NCBI RefSeq assembly: GCF_030758455.1 | Contig: NZ_CP132353.1 | Coordinates: forward strand, 1,364,001-1,428,000 | DNA length: 64,000 nucleotides | DNA from: Erwinia pyri | GTDB taxonomy: Bacteria > Pseudomonadota > Gammaproteobacteria > Enterobacterales > Enterobacteriaceae | Direction of reading: 5' to 3' | Shown: piece after piece, positions 1-8,872 of the stretch | How positions within the stretch are numbered: the first letter of the stretch is position 1 | Layout: each line of letters begins with the position of its first letter | Notes under the pieces: model-generated | Told to the model about the DNA's origin: nothing | Database searches by the model: none | What the model saw: only the letters and a program-made list of their open reading frames with translations | Position numbers and translations under genes: made by a program

Positions 1-96
1 ATGGTGGTGATTGTCTCTGCGGTGATGAGCGCCAAATTGCTCTATGACAGCCACGGCGCGGCCATCGCCGCATGGTTCCATCAGCTGTTTAGCTGA
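1..96 (+). CDS. yfcA: YfcA, TSUP-family membrane transporter, 3' end only
   Basis: The window opens inside an open frame that ends in TGA at 94-96, giving a 31-residue tail (MVVIVSAVMSAKLLYDSHGA..., ending WFHQLFS). The hydrophobic start followed by SAKLLYDSHG resembles, from memory, the C-terminus of E. coli YfcA, a polytopic TauE/SafE (TSUP) family inner-membrane protein whose substrate is not established. In E. coli yfcA lies directly upstream of epmC and yfcL in the same direction, and the same arrangement is seen here. The upstream part of the gene is outside the window, so its start and full length cannot be given. Confidence 0.75.
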   Translation: MVVIVSAVMSAKLLYDSHGAAIAAWFHQLFS

Positions 97-168
97 AGGC
101 GAACGGCAGAGGGAACTGCCCGGATTGGTGCAGCATGTTAATTCAATTCAGAGTTTCAGAAGAAAAAA

Positions 169-714
169 ATGAACGAGAACCATCACTATTCGCAGCTGAT
201 TGAGATTTTTGACCGCTGCTTTTTTCACGATTTTCAGACACGCCTGATTAAAGGCGACGACGAACCGATCTATCTTCCTGCTGATGAGCAGGTTGACTAT
301 CACCGCGTAGTCTTTGCTCATGGCTACTATGCCAGCGCGCTGCACGAAATTTCGCACTGGTGTATTGCAGGCGCTGAACGGCGTAAGCAGGTCGATTTTG
401 GCTACTGGTACTGCCCGGACGGCCGGGATGCCATGACCCAGAATCAGTTTGAAGCGGTGGAAGTGAAACCGCAGTCGCTGGAGTGGATGTTTTGTGTTGC
501 GGCAGGGTTTCCCTTCAATGTAAGTTGTGACAATCTCAATGGAGATTGTGAACCGGATCGCATCGCGTTTCAGCGGAAAGTCCATGCTCAGGTAATGATG
601 CATCTGGAGAAGGGCCTTCCAGCCCGTCCAGCCCGTTTTGTTACCGAACTCTGCTCGTATTACTCAACACCCCCGCTAACGGCGGCACAGTTTCCCTGGC
701 CGGAAGATCTGTGA
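169..714 (+). CDS. epmC: EpmC, elongation factor P hydroxylase
   Basis: This encodes 181 residues, matching the roughly 182 of E. coli EpmC (YfcM). EpmC is the final enzyme of EF-P maturation: it hydroxylates the lysylated lysine that EpmA and EpmB install on EF-P, the factor that relieves ribosome stalling at polyproline. A metal-binding HEISH motif is visible at residues 59-63, and the surrounding stretch ([20 protein letters not shown]) is typical of the family. The ATG at 169 follows an A-rich leader (agaagaaaaaa). It lies 72 bp after yfcA and 28 bp before yfcL, so the three are probably co-transcribed. EpmA and EpmB are not in this window. Confidence 0.93.
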   Translation: MNENHHYSQLIEIFDRCFFHDFQTRLIKGDDEPIYLPADEQVDYHRVVFAHGYYASALHEISHWCIAGAERRKQVDFGYWYCPDGRDAMTQNQFEAVEVKPQSLEWMFCVAAGFPFNVSCDNLNGDCEPDRIAFQRKVHAQVMMHLEKGLPARPARFVTELCSYYSTPPLTAAQFPWPEDL

Positions 715-742
715 CCGCGGGGAAGAATGGATAAGGAATGGT

Positions 743-1024
743 ATGATCGATGAATTTGAGGCGCGTATTCTGGCTCTGATCGACGAGATGGTGGAAAGCG
801 CCAGCGACGATGAACTCTTTGCCAGCGGCTATCTGCGCGGGCATCTGACGCTGGCGGTGGCCGAAATTGAACAGAAGGGTGAACATACGCCGGAAGCACT
901 GCAGATTCAGGTGCAACAGAGCCTGCAAAACGCTATCCACGCCGGTGAACTGTCGCCGCGCGATCAGGCGCTGGTGATCGGCATGTGGGATAATCTCTTC
1001 CTGCAGGCCCGTAAGCCAGTCTGA
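743..1024 (+). CDS. yfcL: YfcL family protein, function unknown
   Basis: A 93-residue acidic soluble protein, close to the 92 residues of E. coli YfcL. It shows no signal peptide or membrane segment and looks all-helical ([20 protein letters not shown] at the start). The ATG at 743 has a good ribosome binding site, ataaggaatgg, just upstream. It follows epmC by 28 bp and converges on mnmC, as in E. coli. Its role is not known. The conserved position next to epmC is the only hint, and it does not prove a link to EF-P modification. Confidence 0.9.
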   Translation: MIDEFEARILALIDEMVESASDDELFASGYLRGHLTLAVAEIEQKGEHTPEALQIQVQQSLQNAIHAGELSPRDQALVIGMWDNLFLQARKPV

Positions 1025-1030
1025 GAACCG

Positions 1031-1048
1031 GGCGGCCGCCGTGCCGCC
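1031..1048. other. GC-rich hairpin between convergent yfcL and mnmC
   Basis: GGCGGC at 1031-1036 pairs with GCCGCC at 1043-1048 around a six-base loop. It lies in the 46-bp gap between the ends of yfcL and mnmC. No T-run follows on either strand, so it is a weak candidate for a shared 3'-end stabiliser, not a clear intrinsic terminator. Confidence 0.35.
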
Positions 1049-1070
1049 TGGCTTCTTCAGCCGCGCCCTT

Positions 1071-3080
1071 TCAGAGCGCGCTTTTCACCGCTTTTCCCTT
1101 CAACAGCTTTCTTACCCAGTAACGATTAGGATGCATTGCGCCCAGCGTATCGGCATCCAGCGGGATCGGCTCACCACACATCTCTGCGGCCAGCACCTCT
1201 GCCGCCAGCGGGCCACTACAGAGTCCGCGGGATCCCAACGCGCCCAGCACAAAAAGTCCCGGCCAGACGGGGGCCGCAGGCGCCTGCTCCCTTTTCTGCG
1301 CTAAATCAGCGTAGGTTTCCAGCGTGCGTTGATAATCGGGCAGCGGGCCAAACATCGGCAGGTGATCGCGGCTGGCGCAGCGGACACCGCTGCGAGCATC
1401 GCCTGCGCTGACGTCTACCTCCTTCGGCCACTCCGCCTCAGGCAGGCAGCGGATCAGGCGCTCGCGATTCTCCTGCTGATCCTCTTCCCGGTAGGCCGTT
1501 GAGCTGTCGGAGCGGTGATAGCTGGCACCCATGCAGTGATGCTGATTATCGGGGTTGGCTGGCGTCAGATAGCCGTCGTAACAGAGCACCTGTTTGAGTC
1601 TGCTAAGCGCGCCTGTGGTGGGAATATGGGAGACCTGCCCACTCACCGCATAGGCGGGCAGGTTTTCACTCTGCTCAAATGACGCCAGCGTGTGTCCGGT
1701 TGCCAGCACCACGTTACTGTGTCGCTGCGCTGGCTGCTGGCTGAACTGGAGCTGCCAGCCTTCCTCAGCGGACTGAAGAGAAGTGAGCTGATGTTCCCAG
1801 TGAATGCTCAGCCCTTGCAGGCCAGCCAGCTCAAACAGTGCGGGGGTCAACTGTCCGGGGGAAAGCCAGCCGCCCAGTGGATAAGTGATGCCGCCGCAGC
1901 CGGTTTCAACGCCGCACAACGCTTCAGTCTGTTCGGTTGAAACCTCCTGAGCAATCACTTCGGGCAGCCCCATAGTTAAAAGCTTAGCGATTTTCTCACG
2001 GCTTTTCTCATCCCACCCCAGCTGCGTGACGCCGCACCAGTCGTGGTCAAAAGCCACGGGAAGCGTGTCGTATAACCTGCGGGCAAAAGTGAAGGCGCTG
2101 GGGAAAAAGCGAGCCAGCGCCGGATCGTGCTGATTGAGCAGCGGGTAGAGTGCGCCCTGCCGGTTGCCGGAAGCGCCCTGAGCGGGAAGGGGATCGGCAC
2201 AATAGAGCGTGACTTTTTTGTTCCGGCGCAACAGCGCCAGCGAGAGAAGGGCGCTGGCAATGCCGCCGCCGATCACGGCGATATCATCATCTTTGGCGGC
2301 GGGACGCGAGTACCACGGCAGACGATCGTCAAGGGGAAGCGCCTCATCCAGCGTGCCGCAGAGCATTTCACGCTTGGGGCCAAATCCTTTACTGCGCACC
2401 ACGTTAAATCCTGCTGCCTGCAGACCCCGACGCACAAAGCCTGCTGCGGTGAAGGTGGCAAAGGTGGCCCCCTTACGGGCAAGGCGGGCCATGCAGCTAA
2501 ACAGCTCCGGTGTCCACATATCGGGGTTTTTCGACGGCGCAAAGCCGTCCAGGAACCAGGCATCCACCTGCTGCTGCAGGCTGTCATCAAAACCAGGGAT
2601 TAGCTGGTTAATATCGCCAAACCAGAGGTCAAGCGTGATGCGTCCTCCTTCCAGCAACAGGCGATGGCAGCCAGGCAGGGCAACCGGCCACTGCTCGCGC
2701 AATCTGGCCGCATAGTCAGCCAGTTCAGGCCAGCTGGCATGGGCGCTGGCTAAATCGGTTACGCTTAAAGGATATTTCTCACAGCTGATAAAGTGTAAAC
2801 GCTGTAACTTAGCATCTGGCTGAGTTTTCAGGTGGCGATCGAACGCCTGCCACAGGGTTAAAAAATTAAGACCTGTCCCAAAACCCGTCTCGGCGGCAAT
2901 AAACAGATCGCGCGAATGATGAGCGAAACGATCGGGTAGCTGGTTACCGCCCAGGAACACATGACGCGTCTCTTCCAGCCCGCTCTCGTTTGAGAAATAG
3001 ACGTCGCCAAACGCTCGGGATACAGGTGTACCCTGATCGTTCCAGCTTAATTCAGCATGCTCGATTGGAGTCGTTTTCAA
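1071..3080 (-). CDS. mnmC: MnmC, bifunctional tRNA mnm5s2U modification enzyme
   Basis: MnmC carries out the last two steps of 5-methylaminomethyl-2-thiouridine synthesis at the wobble position of several tRNAs. A C-terminal FAD oxidase removes carboxymethyl, and an N-terminal SAM methyltransferase adds the methyl group. The protein is 669 residues (E. coli 668). The SAM-binding AETGFGTGL lies near residues 63-71. A Rossmann FAD motif, [12 protein letters not shown], lies near residue 267. The start at 3078-3080 is a TTG. It is preferred because it places GTPVSR at residue 17-22, as in the E. coli protein, and no ATG gives that length. It is divergent from fabB across 157 bp. Confidence 0.95.
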   Translation of the reverse strand: MKTTPIEHAELSWNDQGTPVSRAFGDVYFSNESGLEETRHVFLGGNQLPDRFAHHSRDLFIAAETGFGTGLNFLTLWQAFDRHLKTQPDAKLQRLHFISCEKYPLSVTDLASAHASWPELADYAARLREQWPVALPGCHRLLLEGGRITLDLWFGDINQLIPGFDDSLQQQVDAWFLDGFAPSKNPDMWTPELFSCMARLARKGATFATFTAAGFVRRGLQAAGFNVVRSKGFGPKREMLCGTLDEALPLDDRLPWYSRPAAKDDDIAVIGGGIASALLSLALLRRNKKVTLYCADPLPAQGASGNRQGALYPLLNQHDPALARFFPSAFTFARRLYDTLPVAFDHDWCGVTQLGWDEKSREKIAKLLTMGLPEVIAQEVSTEQTEALCGVETGCGGITYPLGGWLSPGQLTPALFELAGLQGLSIHWEHQLTSLQSAEEGWQLQFSQQPAQRHSNVVLATGHTLASFEQSENLPAYAVSGQVSHIPTTGALSRLKQVLCYDGYLTPANPDNQHHCMGASYHRSDSSTAYREEDQQENRERLIRCLPEAEWPKEVDVSAGDARSGVRCASRDHLPMFGPLPDYQRTLETYADLAQKREQAPAAPVWPGLFVLGALGSRGLCSGPLAAEVLAAEMCGEPIPLDADTLGAMHPNRYWVRKLLKGKAVKSAL

Positions 3081-3158
3081 GGTAAAAGCTCAGTTATCAG
3101 GCGGTGCCGCGATTGTAACGGTGTGAGCTGGCCCACGCAAATTTACAAAAGTTAAGCG

Positions 3159-3192
3159 CTGATCGGACTTGTTCGGCGTACAACTGTAAGCT
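3159..3192 (+). promoter_or_regulatory. FadR and FabR operators in the fabB promoter
   Basis: Bases 3159-3175 (ctgatcggacttgttcg) resemble the fabB FadR activator site. The adjoining 3174-3192 (cggcgtacaactgtaagct) is a near-palindrome like the FabR operator. In E. coli the same two regulators tune fabB: FadR activates it and FabR represses it according to unsaturated acyl supply. A plausible -10, taatat, lies around 3211-3216. Assignment is by resemblance from memory. Confidence 0.7.
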
Positions 3193-3237
3193 AAAGTGCG
3201 TGTCGAATCCTAATATAAGCAGTGAATGAGGTATTGA

Positions 3238-4458
3238 ATGAAACGTGCAGTGATTACTGGCTTGGGTATCGTTTCCAGCATTGGTAATAACCAGGAGGAA
3301 GTCCTCGCATCTCTGCGTGAGGGTCGCTCAGGCATCACCTTCGCTCAGGAGCTGAAAGATTCCGGCATGCGTAGTCACGTCTGGGGTAACGTCAAACTCT
3401 CTAAAGACGAAATTTCCAGCCTCATCGACCGCAAAGTTCTGCGTTTTATGAGTGATGCGTCCATTTATGCTTACATTTCTATGCTGGAAGCGGTAAAAGA
3501 CTCCGGCCTGACCGAAGAGCAGTACCAGAGCAACCCACGTGTGGGTCTGGTTGCCGGCTCCGGCGGCGGCTCGCCTTTCTATCAGGCAGCCAGCGTTGAC
3601 GGCATGCGTGCGAAAGGCCTGCGCGGCGTGGGTCCTTACATGGTGACCAAAGCGATGGCGTCTGGCGTATCAGCCTGCCTGGCTACCCCGTTTAAAATTC
3701 ACGGTGTGAACTACTCCATCAGTTCAGCCTGCGCCACCTCTGCTCACTGCATCGGTAACGCGGTTGAGCAGATTCAGCTGGGCAAACAGGATGTGGTGTT
3801 TGCTGGCGGCGGCGAAGAGCTGTGCTGGGAAATGTCCTGTGAGTTTGACGCCATGGGCGCGCTCTCTACCAAGTACAACGAAACCCCGGAAAAAGCGTCC
3901 CGTACTTACGATACCAACCGTGACGGTTTTGTTATCGCAGGCGGCGGCGGCATGGTAGTGGTTGAAGAGCTGGAACACGCGCTGGCGCGCGGTGCGCACA
4001 TCTATGCAGAAGTAGTGGGCTACGGCGCAACTTCTGACGGTGCGGATATGGTTGCCCCTTCAGGCGAAGGCGCCATGCGCTGCATGCGTCTGGCTATGGC
4101 TGACGTTGATACCCCAATCGATTACCTGAACACCCACGGCACCTCTACGCCAGTGGGCGATGTGAAGGAACTGGGTGCCATCCGTGAAGTGTTCAGCGAC
4201 AGTATGCCAGCGATGTCCGCTACCAAAGCGATGACTGGCCACTCGCTGGGTGCGGCAGGCGTGCAGGAAGCTATCTACTCGCTGCTGATGCTGGAGCACG
4301 GTTTCATCGCACCAAGCATCAATATCGATGAGCTGGACCCGGCGGCAGAGGGCCTGAACATCGTAACCAAACCGACCGAGCAGAAGCTGAAGACCGTGAT
4401 GTCCAACAGCTTTGGTTTTGGCGGCACCAACGCCACGCTGGTAATGCGCAAGCTGTAA
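3238..4458 (+). CDS. fabB: FabB, beta-ketoacyl-ACP synthase I
   Basis: FabB condenses malonyl-ACP with acyl-ACP and is needed to elongate cis-unsaturated acyl chains in type II fatty acid synthesis. The 406-residue length is exactly usual for the family. The thiolase-fold catalytic triad is visible: the nucleophile in [10 protein letters not shown] near residue 163, His in [11 protein letters not shown], and His in [14 protein letters not shown]. The C-terminus has the usual GFGGTNATL. The ATG at 3238 is preceded by atgaggtattga. The gene has its own promoter with FadR/FabR operators and ends at a strong terminator. Codon choice is noticeably more restricted than in neighbouring accessory genes, consistent with high expression. 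Confidence 0.97.
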   Translation: MKRAVITGLGIVSSIGNNQEEVLASLREGRSGITFAQELKDSGMRSHVWGNVKLSKDEISSLIDRKVLRFMSDASIYAYISMLEAVKDSGLTEEQYQSNPRVGLVAGSGGGSPFYQAASVDGMRAKGLRGVGPYMVTKAMASGVSACLATPFKIHGVNYSISSACATSAHCIGNAVEQIQLGKQDVVFAGGGEELCWEMSCEFDAMGALSTKYNETPEKASRTYDTNRDGFVIAGGGGMVVVEELEHALARGAHIYAEVVGYGATSDGADMVAPSGEGAMRCMRLAMADVDTPIDYLNTHGTSTPVGDVKELGAIREVFSDSMPAMSATKAMTGHSLGAAGVQEAIYSLLMLEHGFIAPSINIDELDPAAEGLNIVTKPTEQKLKTVMSNSFGFGGTNATLVMRKL

Positions 4459-4482
4459 TCGCTCTCTCTGAGTTGTGACGTT

Positions 4483-4514
4483 AAAACGCCCGCTGTGCTT
4501 CAGCGGGCGTTTTT
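4483..4514. terminator. Bidirectional intrinsic terminator after fabB
   Basis: AAAACGCCCGCTG at 4483-4495 pairs perfectly with CAGCGGGCGTTTT at 4501-4513 around the loop TGCTT. T-runs flank it on both strands, so it can end fabB and the convergent sugar-isomerase operon. Confidence 0.9.
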
Positions 4515-4553
4515 GTTTGTTTCGGCGCTTCACATATAAATCGCTGCTACAAA

Positions 4554-5294
4554 TTAATCCCCCCGCAGGACTTTCCCTACGTTTCCCCCCGGATGCACAG
4601 CCAGCAGCTGCTCTTTACCAAAGCCACTATCACTCATCAGGCCCGCGATCATGCCGTCAAACAGCGCCAGCACCACCATAATTGATGTGGTCGCCAGCAT
4701 CTTCAGCGGATCGATCTCCTCAACGCGTGGGGTCAGCAAAAGCTGGTCTGCGCTTCTGGCCAGCGCAGAGTCCGGATTTTCGGTAACACAAACCAGTGTT
4801 GTCCCTTTGGCCTTAACCGTGGGAAGCAGCCGCGTCAGCTCGTCAGAGTTGCCGCCGCGGGAAAGCATAATCAGCACATCCTCCGGTCGAAGAAAACCGC
4901 TGTCGCCATGTGCCGCATCGGCTGCACTGAGCCAGATTGCGGGTTGCTCGATGCAGGCCAGCATATGGGCAATTTTCCGCGCCGCGATCCCGGAGGTGCC
5001 AACGCCGGTTACCGCAATTTTTCCCCGGCATCCGGCGATAAGCGCCAGCACCGCCTGCCACTGCTGGCGATCTACCTGCTTGTCCAGCACCGCCAGCGTC
5101 TGGCTCCAGACCTGCCAGCCTTGCTGCGCCTGTTGCCAGGCGTCTTCTTGCTGCCGCGTCAGGCTTCCGGGATTGTCTGGCATAATTTCGTGTTCCTTTG
5201 CCTGCAAGCTTCCGGCATTGTCTGGCGTAATTTCGTGCTCATTTGCCTGCAAACTTCCCGCCTTGTCTGTCGTGACTCCCTCTTCCTTCTTCAT
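4554..5294 (-). CDS. SIS-domain sugar-phosphate isomerase, KdsD-like without CBS domains
   Basis: This 246-residue protein has an SIS domain from about residue 60 to the end. The closest family I recognise is arabinose-5-phosphate isomerase (KdsD/GutQ/KpsF): it shares AAHGDSGFLRPEDVL and the C-terminal HPGGNVGK. It ends there and lacks the pair of CBS domains of KdsD. Two motifs differ: KdsD has GMGKSG and SNSGES, this protein has GVGTSG and SRGGNS. The first 48 residues hold an unusual 15-residue repeat. The ATG at 5292-5294 overlaps the kinase stop codon (TGATG); a GTG one codon earlier is possible. It is the last gene of the sugar operon. It may interconvert the kinase product with another pentose or hexose phosphate, but the substrate is unknown. 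Confidence 0.75.
   Translation of the reverse strand: MKKEEGVTTDKAGSLQANEHEITPDNAGSLQAKEHEIMPDNPGSLTRQQEDAWQQAQQGWQVWSQTLAVLDKQVDRQQWQAVLALIAGCRGKIAVTGVGTSGIAARKIAHMLACIEQPAIWLSAADAAHGDSGFLRPEDVLIMLSRGGNSDELTRLLPTVKAKGTTLVCVTENPDSALARSADQLLLTPRVEEIDPLKMLATTSIMVVLALFDGMIAGLMSDSGFGKEQLLAVHPGGNVGKVLRGD
5163..5290. repeat. 45-bp tandem repeat inside the 5' end of the SIS gene
   Basis: Three in-frame units start at 5163, 5208 and 5253, each 45 bp apart; the third is partial. On the coding strand they give the peptide repeats DKAGSLQANEHEIT, DNAGSLQAKEHEIM and DNPGSLTRQQED. The period of exactly 15 codons keeps the frame whatever the copy number. Confidence 0.85.
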
Positions 5295-6928
5295 CACGCC
5301 TCCTGCATCATCTGGCGATACTTCATATGGTCGTGATACATCTCACGGAACACCTGATATTTCCGGTCATAGAACCGTTTTATCTCATTAGTTTGCGGCG
5401 TAACGGTTTTACCAATGCGGCTCATGGCATTCATCGCTTCGGGCAATGACTCGTAGACGCCTGCGGCCACGGTGCCCATCATGGCGCTGCCAAGCAGCAT
5501 CGCCTCACTCTCTTCCGGCAGCAGCATGGCGCAGCCGGTGGCATTGGCATGCTCCTGCACGAAGACAGGGTTTTTCGTGCCGCCGCCGCTGGCCATAATG
5601 GTATCGATGCTGTAACCCGTCTGATTCATGGTTTCGATAATGTGCCGCGCCCCCAGCGCGATAGCCTGAACGGTCGCCAGATAGTGCAACGCCATATCTT
5701 CCGGCGTGCGTGAGAGCTTAAGACCAGTCAGGATCCCGGTAAGGTTTGGATTAGCGCGGGGCGATCGGTTGCCGTGAAAGTAGGGAAGCATATGAATATC
5801 ACGCGTCAGAAAGGCGATCTTTTCCGGCTCACCCGCCATTTTCCGCAGCAGATCGTTTAACACTTCATAGATCGTTTTCCCCTGGGTTTTGCCCTGATCG
5901 CGCAGCGTGGCATAACAGGGGTGCGACTGGATCATATGGTCAATCAGCGCGCCGGTGGCTGACTGCCCACCCTCATTAAGCCAGAGATCGGGCAGAATGG
6001 CGGAAAAGTAGGGACCCCAGACGCCTTTGATAAAGCGCGGCTCTTTGGAAATAGCCATGTGGCCTGTGGAGGTGCCGCCGATTAACGCGATCCGGCGGTC
6101 AAAGTCCGCATGCTCACCGGATGCCCCAGCGGCGCCAAGCGTGCCCAGGCTGCCTGCATGGGCATCAATGATTGAGACGCTAACCGCGGTGCCGGGCAAT
6201 AACCCCATTTCGCTGGCAGCGCGCTGCGTCAGCCCGTGCCCCAGAGGTTCGCCCATCGTTTTGACTTCGCGCCCGATTTTAGCGGCGTCGTGCTCAAGCA
6301 AATCTTCCAGCCCAATCTGGCGGAAATAGCTCTCATCCCAGCGATTTTCATGACCCATATAGGTCCATTTGCACACCAGTGAGCAGAGCGAACGGGTCTC
6401 GTCCTGGGTTGCGCGCCAGGTCAGGAAGTCGGGCAGGTCGAACAGATGGCCGATATTCTGCCAGCTGTTGGGCATATGCTGCTTCAGCCACAGCAGCTTT
6501 GGCGTCTGCATCTCTGGCGAGATCACGCCGCCGACGTAGTCCAGCACCCGGTGTCTGGTCGCATTAATGCGTTCTGCCTGAGAAATGGCACGGTGATCCA
6601 TCCAGACAATAATATTCTGCTCGCTGCGGCCGGAAGGGCTGACCGTCAGCGGTTTGCCCTCTTTATCCAGCACCACCAAAGAGCAGGTGGCATCAAAGCC
6701 GATACCTTTAATCTGCACGGGATTGATGTTGCTCTGATTAACCGCATCGCGCACGGCCTGGCATACCGCCTGCCAGATATTGTCGGAAGATTGCTCAACA
6801 AAATCAGCCTGCGGGCGAAACAGCGCGATTTCGCGGCTGGCCTGACCCATCATTCGCCCCTTAAGGTCGAAAATACCTGCTCTCGCGCTGCCGGTTCCTA
6901 CATCCACACCCAGATAATAACTTGTCAT
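5294..6928 (-). CDS. FGGY-family carbohydrate kinase (pentulose kinase type)
   Basis: A 544-residue sugar kinase with the two-domain FGGY fold. The N-terminal phosphate-binding motif is YYLGVDVGTGSARAGIFD at about residues 4-21. The C-terminal ATP/adenine motif is IMASGGGTKNPVF near residues 450-462. The sequence resembles the D-ribulokinase (FGGY, pentulose kinase) branch more than glycerol or xylulose kinases. It would phosphorylate the incoming ketose or polyol at the terminal carbon in the cytoplasm. The start chosen is ATG 6926-6928, two bases after the permease stop; an upstream in-frame start would overlap the permease by about 50 bp. It shares the operon with the importer and the isomerase. 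The true substrate cannot be read from sequence. Confidence 0.85.
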   Translation of the reverse strand: MTSYYLGVDVGTGSARAGIFDLKGRMMGQASREIALFRPQADFVEQSSDNIWQAVCQAVRDAVNQSNINPVQIKGIGFDATCSLVVLDKEGKPLTVSPSGRSEQNIIVWMDHRAISQAERINATRHRVLDYVGGVISPEMQTPKLLWLKQHMPNSWQNIGHLFDLPDFLTWRATQDETRSLCSLVCKWTYMGHENRWDESYFRQIGLEDLLEHDAAKIGREVKTMGEPLGHGLTQRAASEMGLLPGTAVSVSIIDAHAGSLGTLGAAGASGEHADFDRRIALIGGTSTGHMAISKEPRFIKGVWGPYFSAILPDLWLNEGGQSATGALIDHMIQSHPCYATLRDQGKTQGKTIYEVLNDLLRKMAGEPEKIAFLTRDIHMLPYFHGNRSPRANPNLTGILTGLKLSRTPEDMALHYLATVQAIALGARHIIETMNQTGYSIDTIMASGGGTKNPVFVQEHANATGCAMLLPEESEAMLLGSAMMGTVAAGVYESLPEAMNAMSRIGKTVTPQTNEIKRFYDRKYQVFREMYHDHMKYRQMMQEA

Positions 6929-6930
6929 TG

Positions 6931-7884
6931 TCAGCCTCTGCGATTCTGTAACGCGATAAACAGGATAAGCACACCGCCCCAAAGTGCCATCGTCAGATAG
7001 CTGCTCACCCCCAGCAAATTCAGCCCACTCTCCAGCATTTGCAGCACGATAAGCGCCAGCACCATGCCAATGACCCGGCCAAATCCTCCCTCCGGGTTTA
7101 TGCCGCCCAGCACCGAGGCCAGAATGGTCACCAGCAGCCAGGATTCGCCGTAGCCCGCCTTGGCGGAGTTGAACATGGACATCATCAGCAGCGCTGCGCC
7201 CCAGCTCAGCAGAGCCGAGAAGATATAAACCGTGATCTGAACCCTGGCGGTGTTAACGCCGCTGAAGCGGGTAGCCTGCTCGTTCGACCCCAACAGATAG
7301 ATGCTGCGTCCCAGCGTGGTCTGCTCCAGCAGGACCCACAGGGCAAACGCCACCAGCAGAAACAGCAGCAGGGCAAAGGGGACGCCAAAGAGCTCGCCAT
7401 TGCCCAGAAACTGAATCAGCGGAGGGAAGCCTGAAATCACCGCGCCGTTGGAAAGCAGGATGTTGAGTCCGGCGATCAGCGTCATGGTGCCGAGCGTGGC
7501 AAGAATGGGCGAGACGCCAATAATCGCAATCAGCAGGCCGTTCAGCGTACCGATCAGTACAGCCAGCAGCGCGCCAGCTATCAGGGCCAGCAGCAGGAAC
7601 AGCGGCTGACCGGGATGCGCAACAATAATCGCCCCCATCAGCAGCGAGCAGGCGTTGGCGCTGGCAATAATCGACAGGTTAATCCCGCCGGTCAGCATGG
7701 TCAGCCCCATGCCCAGCGCCAGCAGGCCCAGTACGGGAAGCTGGGTAGCTATCGACTGAAAATTACCCGAGCTGAAGAAGCGGCCGCCCAGCGTAAGCGA
7801 GAACAGCGCCAGCACAATAACGATCATCAGCAGCTGCAGGCGTATGTTCCGGTCGCCGGGTAAGAGAGTGCTCAAGGTGTTCAT
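6931..7884 (-). CDS. Sugar ABC transporter permease, RbsC-like (second)
   Basis: A 317-residue polytopic inner-membrane protein of the CUT2 (RbsC/AraH/LsrC-D) permease family. Hydrophobic segments run the whole length. It has the family's glycine-rich GINLSIIASANACSLLMGAI near residues 70-90 and VLGGINPEGGFGR near residue 265. The start at ATG 7882-7884 is preferred to one 33 bases upstream because a clear Shine-Dalgarno (gaagggga) precedes it and it leaves a one-base gap after the upstream permease. It should pair with the permease encoded just upstream, as LsrC and LsrD do, to form the channel of the importer. Confidence 0.88.
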   Translation of the reverse strand: MNTLSTLLPGDRNIRLQLLMIVIVLALFSLTLGGRFFSSGNFQSIATQLPVLGLLALGMGLTMLTGGINLSIIASANACSLLMGAIIVAHPGQPLFLLLALIAGALLAVLIGTLNGLLIAIIGVSPILATLGTMTLIAGLNILLSNGAVISGFPPLIQFLGNGELFGVPFALLLFLLVAFALWVLLEQTTLGRSIYLLGSNEQATRFSGVNTARVQITVYIFSALLSWGAALLMMSMFNSAKAGYGESWLLVTILASVLGGINPEGGFGRVIGMVLALIVLQMLESGLNLLGVSSYLTMALWGGVLILFIALQNRRG

Positions 7885-7885
7885 G

Positions 7886-8872
7886 CTATATCCCCTTCGC
7901 CAGTTTGCGTTTTTCATTCCAGGCGGTGGCGCTGACGCTGACCAGAATAATCAGCCCGCTGAACACCATATGCCAGTAGGAGGAGACCGCCAGCAGCGTC
8001 AGCCCGTTTTGCAGGAAAGCGAGCAGCAGCACGCCCAGCAGCGTGCCCACCAGCGACCCGCGGCCACCGGTCATGCTGGTGCCGCCCAGAACCACCGCCG
8101 CCAGCACCGTCAGTTCATACCCGACCAGCGAATTGGGCGCCACCGACTGAGTTGTCTGCGCCTGCACCACCGCCGCAACGCCTGCCAGCAGCCCCATATA
8201 GCCATAAACGTAGAAGTGCAGCGTCAGCAGGTTCATTCCCAGCCTTGATGCCGATTCGCGGCTGCCGCCCATGGCGTAAATCTGTCTGCCCAGACGGGTG
8301 TAACGCATCAGGATGCCGGTCAGCACGAATACCGACAGCAGGCAGAGCAGGGGAAGCGTCAGGCCATACTCGTAGCCGTCGGCGGCGGTAAAAGAGAACC
8401 AGTTAATGCCGTTCATAAACCAGTCGGGGAACCCATAAAGCCAGGTGCCGTTAGTGAACCAGACCAGCAGACCATAGAAGAGGTTTAACGTGGCTATGGT
8501 GATAATGATTGCCGGTACACGAAGAAAATAGACCAGCGCGCCGTTGATCAGGCCAAGGATTAATCCGCAGGCCATGGCAATAGCGAAGACCAGCAGGAAA
8601 TTGCCACCGTGAGCCAGCATCGTGCTGGCCATCACATACTGGGCGATAGCGGTCATTGCCGGAAAAGAGATATCTATCCCTCCGGCAATCAGCACCACAA
8701 ACAGCCCGCAGGCCAGAATGCCCAAAATGGCATAGCTGGTGGCAACATCCGTCAGATTTCCCAGGGTCAGAAACTCGCTGGTACGCAGGCTGAGGCCTGC
8801 CGCGAGCAGCAGAATCAACATGCCCAGCCAGAACTCGTGATGGGTAATAAGATGACGTAATTTGTTATTCAT
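7886..8872 (-). CDS. Sugar ABC transporter permease, RbsC-like (first)
   Basis: A 328-residue CUT2 permease with multiple transmembrane helices. Typical signatures are GGIDISFPAMTAIAQYVMAS near residue 65 and VVLGGTSMTGGRGSLVGT near residue 265. The ATG at 8870-8872 overlaps the end of the ATPase gene by 8 bp, showing tight translational coupling. Two different permeases in one operon resemble the LsrC/LsrD or RhaP/RhaQ layout rather than the single-permease rbs operon. That suggests a heterodimeric channel. Confidence 0.88.
   Translation of the reverse strand: MNNKLRHLITHHEFWLGMLILLLAAGLSLRTSEFLTLGNLTDVATSYAILGILACGLFVVLIAGGIDISFPAMTAIAQYVMASTMLAHGGNFLLVFAIAMACGLILGLINGALVYFLRVPAIIITIATLNLFYGLLVWFTNGTWLYGFPDWFMNGINWFSFTAADGYEYGLTLPLLCLLSVFVLTGILMRYTRLGRQIYAMGGSRESASRLGMNLLTLHFYVYGYMGLLAGVAAVVQAQTTQSVAPNSLVGYELTVLAAVVLGGTSMTGGRGSLVGTLLGVLLLAFLQNGLTLLAVSSYWHMVFSGLIILVSVSATAWNEKRKLAKGI

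Noticed and set aside
2127..2715. Two plus-strand frames of about 160 codons
   Set aside because: Both lie inside mnmC on the opposite strand and have no recognisable content.
4651..5391. A 246-codon plus-strand frame containing a repeated SCSFACKLPALSG peptide
   Set aside because: It is the complement of the 45-bp repeat in the SIS gene. The SIS frame has a clear domain and operon context; this frame has neither.
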